This document shows, one piece after another, positions 33,565 through 41,739 of a stretch of DNA of 64,000 bases (position 1 is its first letter; each line of letters opens with the position of its first letter). A program made the translations under genes and the position numbers. Source of the stretch: Isoptericola croceus. GTDB lineage: Bacteria; Actinomycetota; Actinomycetes; Actinomycetales; Cellulomonadaceae. The stretch lies in NCBI RefSeq assembly GCF_029382255.1, contig NZ_JARLLG010000001.1:248001-312000 (forward strand). Direction: 5' to 3'. The notes beneath the pieces were generated by a model. It searched no databases, was not told where the DNA came from, and worked only from the letters and a program-made list of their open reading frames with translations.

Positions 33565-34494
33565 TCAGTGGTCTCCCACGGTGTGAGTGGTGACCGCGGG
33601 GAACTGGACCACGTGCTCGGCAAGCTCGGGCGCGTGGCGGGCGATGACCTCGCGCACGCGTGCCGAGGCCGCCACGCCGAGCCGCTCGTAGGTGTCGAGG
33701 AAGAGCTCGCGCGCCCGCGGGCGTGGCCAGTCCGCCGGCAGGAGCGACGTCGGCAGCTCGGGGTCGAGGCCGGGGAAGGCGCGCCAGGCGTCCATGAGCT
33801 CCGTGCGTCGCACGAGCGCGTCGACCGGGTCGATCGTGCCCCGGCCGAGCGCGGCGTGGGTCGGCTCCCAGGCGTCGACGAACTCCTGGTACATCGCGGC
33901 GAGGCCGTCGAGGTCCCAGGCGCTCTGCGGGGGCATGGTCGCGGGCAGGTCGGGCGCGGTCGCCACGAAGGCCGTGGCCGCCGTGACCCCGAGGTCGACC
34001 AGCTCGGCGAGCGCCTCGGCGTGGTGCTCGTGGGGGGAGACCCACAGGGCGTCGTAGAGCGGCGCGAAGCCCAGCCAGCGCAGGCGCGTGCGCAACGCCT
34101 CGCGGACGGACCGGTTGGCCTCGGGTACGGAGAACGCGACGACGCTCCAGCGGCCGTCCCAGGGCGCACCGTCGTCGGCGCCGAAGCCGAAAATCCGGGC
34201 GGCGCCGTCGCTCAGCACCTCCTGGGCGCGCGGCGTGAGCCCGTGGAAGGTGTTCCGGCCGGATCGGGTGGTCGCGAGGAGCCCGTGCTTGACCATCCGG
34301 CTCAGCGCGGCCCGGGCGGCGACGTCGCTGACCCCGAAGTCGGCGAGCAGCCCGACGAGGGCGGCCGACGGCAGCGGCTCGGCGCGCCCCCACCAGTAGT
34401 CGCCGAGCAGGGTCAGCAACAGGCTCGGCGGTGAGCCCTGGCGCGTCCGGGGCAGGCGGGGGTGCTCCCCGTCGGCTGATCTCACCTTCGACAT
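33565..34494 (-). CDS. PaaX-family transcriptional regulator (second)
   Basis: 309 residues from the ATG at 34494, preceded by GGAAGGTGG. The winged helix is about residues 25-90 (LLLTLLGDYWWG, AARAALSRMVKHGLLATTRSG), followed by the PaaX core and C-terminal domains (FVDAWEPTHAALG, RARELFLDTYERLGVAASARV). It is a distant paralogue of the first PaaX. It is divergent from the FAH/CoA-ligase/monooxygenase operon, with about 90 bases between starts, so it is likely its regulator. Confidence 0.87.
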   Translation of the reverse strand: MSKVRSADGEHPRLPRTRQGSPPSLLLTLLGDYWWGRAEPLPSAALVGLLADFGVSDVAARAALSRMVKHGLLATTRSGRNTFHGLTPRAQEVLSDGAARIFGFGADDGAPWDGRWSVVAFSVPEANRSVREALRTRLRWLGFAPLYDALWVSPHEHHAEALAELVDLGVTAATAFVATAPDLPATMPPQSAWDLDGLAAMYQEFVDAWEPTHAALGRGTIDPVDALVRRTELMDAWRAFPGLDPELPTSLLPADWPRPRARELFLDTYERLGVAASARVREVIARHAPELAEHVVQFPAVTTHTVGDH

Positions 34495-34525
34495 GGGCCA
34501 CCTTCCCGTGGTCCGAGGCCAATAC

Positions 34526-34568
34526 TTGACATACATTACTCCGACCGACGATGGTTGTGTCACATTAC
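34526..34568 (+). promoter_or_regulatory. Promoter/operator region of the second aromatic operon
   Basis: TTGACA (34526-34531) can serve as a -35 box. ACATTAC occurs twice as a direct repeat (34533-34539 and 34562-34568). TTGACATACAT resembles the ATGCATGTCAA element by the first PaaX gene. AAGGAG (34571-34576) precedes the start ATG by eight bases. Confidence 0.45.
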
Positions 34569-34584
34569 CGAAGGAGCCGTGACG

Positions 34585-35445
34585 ATGAGGTTAGCCAGCA
34601 CCGTCGACGCCCGCCTGCACGCCGTCGTGGAGGACCGTCTCGTCGACCTGACCGATGCCCTGGGGGTGCCTGGGGCCGGAGCAGGCGGTCCCCTGCTCGC
34701 GTTCCTCGAGCGCGGCGGCACCCTCGCCGACCTCACTGCTCTGCCGCTGGACGGGCTGCCGAGCCGCCCGCTCGACGGCGCCCGGCTCGCCGCACCGATC
34801 GCCCGCCCGGGCAAGGTCGTCGGCGCCCCGGTCAACTACCTCGACCACAAGGCCGAGATGAGCGAGCAGAAGACCATCGCCGAGTACGGCGTGTTCCTCA
34901 AGGCGAATTCCTCGGTGATCGGTCCCGACGAGGCGATCCGGCTGCCGTACACCGACGTGCGGACCGACCAGGAGGGCGAGCTCGCCGTCGTCATCGGGCG
35001 GACGGCCAGCCGCGTGGACGCTGCCGACGCCCTGGACCACGTGCTCGGGTACGCCCCGGTCCTGGACATCACCGTGCGGTCCACCGAGGACCGCTCGACG
35101 CGCAAGTCGTTCGACACGTTCACCCCGTTCGGCCCGTGGATCACCACGGCCGACGAAGTCGGCGACCCCGGTGACCTGGAGCTGCGCTGCTGGGTGGGCG
35201 GGGTGCTGCGCCAGCGGGTGCTGACCAAGGAGCTCATCTTCGACGTCGCCGAGCTCGTCGCGTACACGAGCCACGTCATGACCCTGCACCCCGGGGACGT
35301 CATCGCGACGGGCACCCCCGCCGGTGTCGGGCCGATCTCCGCGGGGCAGCGGGTCGTGGTCGAGATCGACCGGCTCGGCCGGCTCGACGTCCCGGTGACC
35401 GACGAGGGGGCGATCTCCTACGGTCGCCGCCCGGGCGCACGATGA
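34585..35445 (+). CDS. Fumarylacetoacetate-hydrolase-family protein
   Basis: 286 residues. The FAH core shows GAPVNYLDHKAEM, DQEGELAVVIG (metal ligands) and VIATGTPAGVG. It is distinct from the fumarylpyruvate hydrolase at 18229 and so probably acts on another ketoacid ring-fission or hydration product. The ATG at 34585 has a well-placed ribosome site. The end overlaps the CoA-ligase start (ATGA). Confidence 0.85.
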   Translation: MRLASTVDARLHAVVEDRLVDLTDALGVPGAGAGGPLLAFLERGGTLADLTALPLDGLPSRPLDGARLAAPIARPGKVVGAPVNYLDHKAEMSEQKTIAEYGVFLKANSSVIGPDEAIRLPYTDVRTDQEGELAVVIGRTASRVDAADALDHVLGYAPVLDITVRSTEDRSTRKSFDTFTPFGPWITTADEVGDPGDLELRCWVGGVLRQRVLTKELIFDVAELVAYTSHVMTLHPGDVIATGTPAGVGPISAGQRVVVEIDRLGRLDVPVTDEGAISYGRRPGAR

Positions 35446-37574
35446 CGACCGCGCGCGCCGGCGAGGCGCCCCTGGGCACGGCCGCGCTCGCGGCGCACCC
35501 GCTGGACCCCCTGCTCCGGCCCCGCAGCATCGCCGTGGTCGGTGCCTCGGCCAGCCCCGACAAGGCCGGGCACGCGATGATGCAGGCGCTCGACGGGTTC
35601 GACGGCGAGCTCCATCCGGTCAACCCCCGCGGCGGCACCGTGCTCGGGCGCCCCGCCCTGGCGAGCCTGGGCGACCTCCCCGGCCCGGTCGACCTCGCCG
35701 TCCTCGTCGTCCCGCCGCACGTCGTCCCGGGTGCGATCGAGGAGGCCGCGGCGGCCGGGGTGCGCGCCGCCGTCGTGTGCGCGGGCGGCTTCGCCGAGAG
35801 CGGCCCCGAGGGTCACGACCTGCAGGAGCAGGCCGTCGAGGCGGCGCGCCGCGGCGGCATCCGGCTGCTCGGCCCGAACACGTCGGGCTTCATGAACCCG
35901 GTCGACGGCGTGTCCGCGAGCTTCATGCCCGCGGCCGCCGGGCTGCGGCCCGGGACGGTCGGGGTCGTCGCCCAGTCCGGCGGCGTCAACCTCGCGATCG
36001 CCTTCCTGCTCGAGCGCGCCGGCGTCGGGCTGCGCCTCGGCGTCGGGCTGGGCAACGCGGCGGACGTCGGCTTCGCGCAGATGCTCGACTTCTACGCGGA
36101 CGACGACGCGACCACCGCCGTCGGCCTGCACGTGGAGGGCATCGCCGACGGCCGCTCGGTCGTCGAGGCACTGCAGCGCGTCACCGCCCACAAGCCCGTG
36201 GTCGCCTTCAAGGTCGGGCGCTCCGACGTCGGTGACTTCGCCCGGTCGCACACCGGATCGCTCACGGGCTCCTACGCGCTGACGCGCGCCGCGCTCGCCC
36301 AGGCGGGGGCCGTCGTCGTCGACAGCCTCGACGAGATGGTCGCCGCGCTCCAGGCGCTGCGGTCGGTGCGGCTGCCCGCCGCGCCGCGGTCCGCGACCGG
36401 CGTCGCGGTGCTGACCGGTCAGGCAGGCCCCGGCCTCGTCGTCGCCGACGCACTCGGCGCCCGCGGGGTGCGGGTGCCCGAGCTGGCGCCCGCGACCCTC
36501 GACCGGCTCGGGGACCTGCTGCCCCCGCTGACCTACCAGCGCAACCCGGTGGACACCGGGCGGCCCTCGGCCACGTTCCCCGACGTGCTGCGCCTGGTCG
36601 CCGCCGAGCCCGGGATCGACGCCGTCGGGGTGTATGCGCTCGACGAGCCCGGCGTCCTGGACCCGGTGACCGCGGTCGAGGGAGCCGCGGGTCGCGTGCT
36701 CTACGCGACCGGCGGACCTGCCGCCGTCGTCGAGCGGCACCGTGTACGGCTGGACGAGATCGGCGTGCCGCTGTACTCCAGCCCCGGCGACCTCGCCGTC
36801 GGGCTCGCCGCGCTGGTCAGCGACGCCGCCGCCCGCGCCCTGCCCGACGCGCCGCCCGTCACCGCCACGCGGTCCGTCGGGCGCGACCTGGACGAGGACG
36901 AGGCCAAGGCACTCTTCGAGACCCACGGCCTGCGCACCATGCGCCGGCGAGCGGCCGCGGACCGGGCCGCCGCCCACGAGGCACTGGACGAGCTCGGCGG
37001 TCTCGACCGCCCCGTGGTCGTCAAGGTCCTCGACGCGGCCGTGCTGCACAAGTCCGACGTCGGCGGGGTGCACGTCGGGGTCCGCAGCCACGCGGAGCTG
37101 GACGCGGCCCTCGACGCGATCGACGCGATCGACTCCATCGACGGGACGTCCGGACGGCGGTACCTCGTCGAGGAGCAGGCGCCGTCCGGCACCGAGCTCA
37201 TCGTCGGCGGCATCCGCGACGAGGTCTTCGGACCCGTCGTCCTCCTCGGCCTCGGCGGCGTCGGCGTCGAGCTGGCCGGCGGGCCGGGCTCCGAGCCCGT
37301 CCTGCGCCTCGCGCCGCTGTCCGCCGAGCGCGCCGCCGAGATGGTCGACGCGCTGCCGGACGCAGTGCTCGACGGCTTCCGGGGCGCGTCACCCGTGGAC
37401 CGCGCGGCGCTCGCCGCGACCCTGCTCGCCGTGAGCGACGTGCTCACGCAGCACCACGACATCACCGAGATCGATCTCAACCCGGTACGGGTCACGGCCC
37501 GTGGACCGGTCGTCCTGGACGCCGTCGTCGTCCGGAACCCAGGAGAGGAAGACCATGGCCAGCACGATGCCTGA
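35442..37574 (+). CDS. ADP-forming acyl-CoA synthetase (Acd family, fused subunits)
   Basis: 710 residues. The N-terminal CoA-binding Rossmann domain begins RSIAVVGASASPDKAG. Succinyl-CoA-synthetase-like flavodoxin domains follow, with the phosphorylatable His270 in ARSHTGSLTG. The C-terminal ATP-grasp domain is at about 480-705 (RPVVVKVLDAAVLHKSDVGG, TEIDLNPVRV). It joins an acid to CoA with ATP giving ADP and phosphate. It is the second CoA-ligase type in the aromatic region, which suggests a different substrate from the FadD-like enzyme. Confidence 0.87.
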   Translation: MTTARAGEAPLGTAALAAHPLDPLLRPRSIAVVGASASPDKAGHAMMQALDGFDGELHPVNPRGGTVLGRPALASLGDLPGPVDLAVLVVPPHVVPGAIEEAAAAGVRAAVVCAGGFAESGPEGHDLQEQAVEAARRGGIRLLGPNTSGFMNPVDGVSASFMPAAAGLRPGTVGVVAQSGGVNLAIAFLLERAGVGLRLGVGLGNAADVGFAQMLDFYADDDATTAVGLHVEGIADGRSVVEALQRVTAHKPVVAFKVGRSDVGDFARSHTGSLTGSYALTRAALAQAGAVVVDSLDEMVAALQALRSVRLPAAPRSATGVAVLTGQAGPGLVVADALGARGVRVPELAPATLDRLGDLLPPLTYQRNPVDTGRPSATFPDVLRLVAAEPGIDAVGVYALDEPGVLDPVTAVEGAAGRVLYATGGPAAVVERHRVRLDEIGVPLYSSPGDLAVGLAALVSDAAARALPDAPPVTATRSVGRDLDEDEAKALFETHGLRTMRRRAAADRAAAHEALDELGGLDRPVVVKVLDAAVLHKSDVGGVHVGVRSHAELDAALDAIDAIDSIDGTSGRRYLVEEQAPSGTELIVGGIRDEVFGPVVLLGLGGVGVELAGGPGSEPVLRLAPLSAERAAEMVDALPDAVLDGFRGASPVDRAALAATLLAVSDVLTQHHDITEIDLNPVRVTARGPVVLDAVVVRNPGEEDHGQHDA

Positions 37575-38799
37575 GCACGGCGAAGATGTCCGGGAGCGCG
37601 AGACGCTCGTCGTGGGCGCAGGGCCGGTCGGCCTGACCGCTGCCCTGGCGCTGCGGTCCTTCGGCCGGCCGGTGACCGTCCTCGAGGCCGGGCCCGACGG
37701 GCGACAACGACCCGGCAGCCGGGCGATCTTCACCCACAGCCAGACGCTGCAGATCCTCGACCGGATCAGCGCCGGGCTCGGCGCGCAGCTGTCCGAGCAC
37801 GGCGTCTACTGGAACACCCAGCGCACGTTCTACGAGGGCAAGGAGGTCTACGCCAAGACCTACCCGGACCCCGAACCGGGGACCTACCCGCACTTCACGA
37901 GCCTGCCGCAGGTGCAGATCGAGCGGTACCTCTACGAGCGGGCAGTGGCGGCCGGCGTCGAGTTCGTCTGGGAGCAGGAGGTCGACGAGGTCGTCGCCGA
38001 CGACGACGGCGTACGCCTCACCACCCTGGGCGGCGACCGCTGGCAGGCGCAGTACGTGATCGCCGCGGACGGCTCGCGCTCGGCCGTGCGCAAGCAGGTC
38101 GGCACCCGGATGGAGGGCGGGCGCGACGACGGCTGGTACATCGTCGTGGACGTCGACGAGATCGAGCGGCCGGCGCTGCCCCAGGAGCGGCACTTCCACT
38201 ACGCCCACCCCGCGGTCGAGGGCCGCAACGTCCTGGTCGTGCCGTTCGCCGGCGGGTACCGGGTCGACCTGCAGCTGGTCGACGGCGACGACGCGGACAA
38301 GCTCGCCTCGCCCGACGGCGTACGCCTCTGGCTCGACGCCGTGCTGCCACCCGGGTACGCGGAGCACACGTCGTGGGTCTCGACGTACCAGTTCCTCCAG
38401 CTCGTCGCGCACGACTTCGCCGACCCCACACGCCGGGTGCTGCTCGTCGGTGAGGCGGCCCACCTCTTCGCGCCGTTCGGCGCGCGGGGCCTCAACTCGG
38501 GCGTGCCCGACGCCGAGGCGGCCGCGTCCGCCGTCGTCCTGGCGCTCGCCGCCGGCACGCGGGCCTCGGCGCGCACGGCGGTCGAGTCGTTCGCCCTCGC
38601 CCGCCGGTCCGCCGCGCTGTTCAACCGAGACGCCGCGGGCGAGGCGCTGGCGCACCTGCGCCCGTCGGCCGAGCGAGCCGCCGAGGTCCGGGCTGCCGCC
38701 GAGCGGGCCCCGCAGGACGAGGTCGCGTCCGCCTGGCTCGAGAAGGCCCCCTACGGGCCGCGCGGCGTGCACACAGCGCAGAGCGTCTACCGATACTGA
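37555..38799 (+). CDS. FAD-dependent aromatic monooxygenase (PHBH/TetX-like, group A)
   Basis: 414 residues from the ATG at 37555, after GAGAGGAA; the first 20 bases overlap the previous gene. FAD motifs are GAGPVG (21-26), the DG motif in VIAADGSRSAVR, and VGEAAHLFAPFGARGLNSG near 300, where Glu replaces the usual Asp of the GD motif. It should hydroxylate an aromatic ring with NAD(P)H and O2. It has no C-terminal thioredoxin-like domain, so it resembles hydroxybenzoate hydroxylases more than phenol hydroxylases. A 3-hydroxybenzoate 6-hydroxylase role would feed the gentisate operon, but is unproven. Confidence 0.85.
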   Translation: MASTMPEHGEDVRERETLVVGAGPVGLTAALALRSFGRPVTVLEAGPDGRQRPGSRAIFTHSQTLQILDRISAGLGAQLSEHGVYWNTQRTFYEGKEVYAKTYPDPEPGTYPHFTSLPQVQIERYLYERAVAAGVEFVWEQEVDEVVADDDGVRLTTLGGDRWQAQYVIAADGSRSAVRKQVGTRMEGGRDDGWYIVVDVDEIERPALPQERHFHYAHPAVEGRNVLVVPFAGGYRVDLQLVDGDDADKLASPDGVRLWLDAVLPPGYAEHTSWVSTYQFLQLVAHDFADPTRRVLLVGEAAHLFAPFGARGLNSGVPDAEAAASAVVLALAAGTRASARTAVESFALARRSAALFNRDAAGEALAHLRPSAERAAEVRAAAERAPQDEVASAWLEKAPYGPRGVHTAQSVYRY

Positions 38800-38809
38800 A
38801 AGGCTGATC

Positions 38810-39730
38810 ATGTCCATCCTCAGCAACGTGCACGTGGCCTCGGCGGTGGCGCTCGGGCTGCAGCGACTGTCCGCGGTCGGCCTCAAGCTGGCCTTGCGCG
38901 GCAAGCCGATACCGTTCCCCGAGTGCCGCGCGGAAGTCGAGGAGATCAGTGTCCCGACGTCGATCGGGCCGGCCAGGGCGTTCGTCTACCGACCCGTCGA
39001 CCATGTCCCGGACCTGCCCGTGCACGTCAACTTCCACGGCGGCGGGTACGTCATGCGCGACGCGACGGTCGACGACCCGCTGTGCCGGTACCTCGCCGCC
39101 GAGGCGGGGGTGGTCGTCGTCAACGTCGACTACGCCGTCGCGCCGCAGCACCGGTTCCCCGCCCCGCCGCACCAGGCCTACGAGGTGACGCGGTGGGTCG
39201 CGGACCATGGGGCCGACCACGGCTGGGACGCGTCGCGGCTCACGGTCGGCGGCCAGAGCGCGGGCGGCGCGCTCGCGGCGGCCGTGGCCCGCCAGGCGCT
39301 CGAGCGGGGCGGTCCGCACATCGCGCTCCAGGTGATCCACTACGCACCGCTCGACCTGGTCACTCATGCCCGCGACAAGGCGGCGGTCGGTACCAACCCG
39401 CTGATCAAGCCGTGGATGGCTGACGTGTTCGACACCGCCTACATCCCGGACCCCGCGATGCGCTCGGACCGCCTCGCCTCCCCGGCGAACACCGCCGATG
39501 ACGCCGACCTGACCGGCATCGCGCCCGCGATGGTCCTGACCTGCGAGCTCGACCGGCTCCGTGGTGACGGCGAGGCCTACGCGCGGCGGCTGCGTGACGC
39601 CGGTGCCCTGGTCACCCACGAGGACATCCCAGGTGTGGACCATGCCTACGAAATGAACGACGTCGACACCGCCCGGCGCACCTACGCGCTCATCGCCGAG
39701 CACCTGCGGAGGGCGACGGCCTCGGCCTAG
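38810..39730 (+). CDS. Alpha/beta-hydrolase, hormone-sensitive-lipase (HSL) family esterase
   Basis: 306 residues. The oxyanion motif HGGG is at 76-79, the nucleophile Ser150 lies in GGQSAGG, and Asp near 245 and a His in DHAYEM complete the triad. No signal peptide, so it acts in the cytoplasm on a small ester, possibly a hydroxycinnamate ester or lactone. It is the last gene of the second aromatic operon, starting 10 bases after the monooxygenase stop, and converges on the aldo/keto reductase. Confidence 0.87.
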   Translation: MSILSNVHVASAVALGLQRLSAVGLKLALRGKPIPFPECRAEVEEISVPTSIGPARAFVYRPVDHVPDLPVHVNFHGGGYVMRDATVDDPLCRYLAAEAGVVVVNVDYAVAPQHRFPAPPHQAYEVTRWVADHGADHGWDASRLTVGGQSAGGALAAAVARQALERGGPHIALQVIHYAPLDLVTHARDKAAVGTNPLIKPWMADVFDTAYIPDPAMRSDRLASPANTADDADLTGIAPAMVLTCELDRLRGDGEAYARRLRDAGALVTHEDIPGVDHAYEMNDVDTARRTYALIAEHLRRATASA

Positions 39731-39734
39731 CGGG

Positions 39735-40577
39735 TCAGCGGCCGGTGTTGTTCATCGTGTCCGGGTGCGAGCCCACGCGTTCCCCGCGGTCCAGGGCGCT
39801 GATGTCCGCCATGTCGGCGTCGGACAGCTCGAAGTCGAACAGCTGGACGTTCTCCTTGATGCGAGCCGGGGTCACCGACTTCGGGAAGATGACGTCACCG
39901 CGTTCGATGTGCCAGCGCAGCACCACCTGGGCGGGCGTCTTGCCGAGGTTCGCGGCGATCCGGGCGATGGTCGGGTCCTCCAGTACACGCCCGCGGCCGA
40001 GGGGCGACCACGCCTCGGTCACGATGCCGTGCTCGGCGTCGACGGCGCGCACGTCCTCGTTGCCCAGCCACGGGTGGACCTCCACCTGGTTGACGGCCGG
40101 GACCACGGTGGTCTCGTCCATCAGCCGGCGCAGGTGGTGCGGCTCGAAGTTGGACACCCCGATGGCCCGGGCGTGCCCGGAACGGTAGATCTCCTCCAGC
40201 GCGCCCCACGCCTCGACGTACTTGTCGACGGCGGGCAGCGGCCAGTGGATGAGGAACAGGTCGACGTGCTCGAGCTGCAACTCCTCGAGCGTCCGGTCGA
40301 AGGCCGCGAGGGCGTCGTCGTGCGCGTGGAACGCGTTGTTGAGCTTGCTCGTGACGAAGAACTCGTCGCGGTCCAGACCGGAGTCGGCCAACGCCTCGCC
40401 GACACCACGCTCGTTGCGGTACATCTGCGCGGTGTCGATGTGCCGGTAGCCGACGTCGAGAGCCGTCGACACCACGTCACGCGTCTGCTTCGGCGGGACC
40501 TGGAACACACCGAACCCGAGCTGAGGGATCTGCACGCCGCTGTTGAGAAGAAGGGAAGGGATCGACTCGTTGCTCAT
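39735..40577 (-). CDS. Aldo/keto reductase, 2,5-diketo-gluconate reductase type
   Basis: 280 residues of the AKR TIM barrel. The catalytic tetrad is Asp48, Tyr53, Lys78 and His111. The C-terminal NADPH-site motif is FPKSVTPARIKEN. The family reduces small carbonyls with NADPH. No partner genes are evident. ATG at 40577. Confidence 0.9.
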   Translation of the reverse strand: MSNESIPSLLLNSGVQIPQLGFGVFQVPPKQTRDVVSTALDVGYRHIDTAQMYRNERGVGEALADSGLDRDEFFVTSKLNNAFHAHDDALAAFDRTLEELQLEHVDLFLIHWPLPAVDKYVEAWGALEEIYRSGHARAIGVSNFEPHHLRRLMDETTVVPAVNQVEVHPWLGNEDVRAVDAEHGIVTEAWSPLGRGRVLEDPTIARIAANLGKTPAQVVLRWHIERGDVIFPKSVTPARIKENVQLFDFELSDADMADISALDRGERVGSHPDTMNNTGR

Positions 40578-40693
40578 CGGCCCATGGTGCCCACAGCCTG
40601 CAGCCGAACGCGACCCCCTCCCACGAGGTGACCCACGTCGCGGCGTGCCCGGCCCGGATGGGGGCACAATGGAAGGGCACCAGGAGGTTTCCG

Positions 40694-40915
40694 ATGGTCA
40701 CGAGGGACGAGGCACGGTCGGCCAAGAGCGCCCTGCGCGAGACGCTCCAGCAGGTCGACGGCGTGTGCGGTGTCGGGCTCGCGCAGCGCGGCGACACCCA
40801 CGACTGGGTGCTGCAGGTCAACGTGCAGAGCGTGAGCGCCCGCAAGGACGTGCCGCCCGACGTCGACGGCGTGCCGGTGCGAGTCCACGTGGTCGGCGCT
40901 GTCGAGGCGCTGTAG
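40694..40915 (+). CDS. Small conserved protein of 73 residues, function unknown
   Basis: ATG at 40694 with AGGAGG at 40682-40687, an ideal spacing, which supports a real gene. The sequence runs from a charged helix to GVCGVGLAQRGDTHDWVLQV and VPPDVDGVPVRVHVVG. That pattern resembles the small alpha/beta leader domain seen before some trypsin-like proteases, but here it stands alone. No function assigned. Confidence 0.72.
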   Translation: MVTRDEARSAKSALRETLQQVDGVCGVGLAQRGDTHDWVLQVNVQSVSARKDVPPDVDGVPVRVHVVGAVEAL

Positions 40916-40940
40916 CCGCAGGGTGCCGGAAGGCTCCGAG

Positions 40941-41681
40941 ATGAACGCTCGCGATCGCGGCGATCGTCGAGAGCGCGGCTCAAGGAGCTTCGGCCTCCGC
41001 AGTCGCGTGGAGGGGCACATGAGGTTCGGCCCCGCAGGGGTTGTGGCCGCGATGGTCGTGTGTGCTGTGGCGGCGTATGGCTCGCAGAGCCACGAACCTG
41101 CTCCCTCGGCGGCGGCTAGCTCCGCGGCGGAACCACGGCGTAGCGCCAGTCCGACCGAGAAGCCGAAGCGCACTCTTGTCGAGCCCGGTCAAGGAGTCTT
41201 TCTCCCGAGTCCGTTCGACGCTGACGTTGCCGAGCGTGCCCGGCCGACGCCTGACATACCTACGGAGGGATCCGCAGGGCCGACGATCAGTTCGCCGGCC
41301 GACGACAGCCAGCTTGAGTACGAGGGCCGGGAGCACGAGACCGCCGAAGCAGCCGAGGCGGCCGTGATCTGCGACGACGTGACGCGCGCACTGCGCCATG
41401 CCTACATCGAGGATGCGCAGGACTTGCGCTCACTGTCGATGGCGGTGTCGGCCACCGGCGGCAACCGTGGGGTCGGACCGACGATCGACCAGGAGCTCGT
41501 CGAGGTTCGCGCACGGGCTCAGAGCCTGGCGCTGGCCCTCGGCGACGCCGCGCGCATCGCCGAACAGGTCGAGCTGACGGAGTCTGTTCCAGAAGCCTCG
41601 TCTGTCGTGGGGTGGCGAGACCTTGATGATGCGCTTCAGAGGATCGACGTTGCCATCGTGAACCTGCGGTCCGTGTGCTGA
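40941..41681 (+). CDS. Hypothetical secreted or membrane-anchored protein
   Basis: 246 residues from the ATG at 40941 (GGAAGG seven bases upstream). The ATG at 41019 would give 220 residues with a cleaner signal sequence, MRFGPAGVVAAMVVCAVAAYG. A low-complexity Ala/Ser/Pro linker follows, then a C-terminal helical domain of about 110 residues with Cys near each end (AAVICDDVTRALRHAY, NLRSVC). The family is not recognised. G+C is lower than in neighbours, which may indicate a lineage-specific gene. Confidence 0.65.
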   Translation: MNARDRGDRRERGSRSFGLRSRVEGHMRFGPAGVVAAMVVCAVAAYGSQSHEPAPSAAASSAAEPRRSASPTEKPKRTLVEPGQGVFLPSPFDADVAERARPTPDIPTEGSAGPTISSPADDSQLEYEGREHETAEAAEAAVICDDVTRALRHAYIEDAQDLRSLSMAVSATGGNRGVGPTIDQELVEVRARAQSLALALGDAARIAEQVELTESVPEASSVVGWRDLDDALQRIDVAIVNLRSVC

Positions 41682-41739
41682 ATCGAGGGCGTCGCCGTCG
41701 CGGCGACCTCGTTCGTCGTCCATCCCGCAGAATGGGGCG

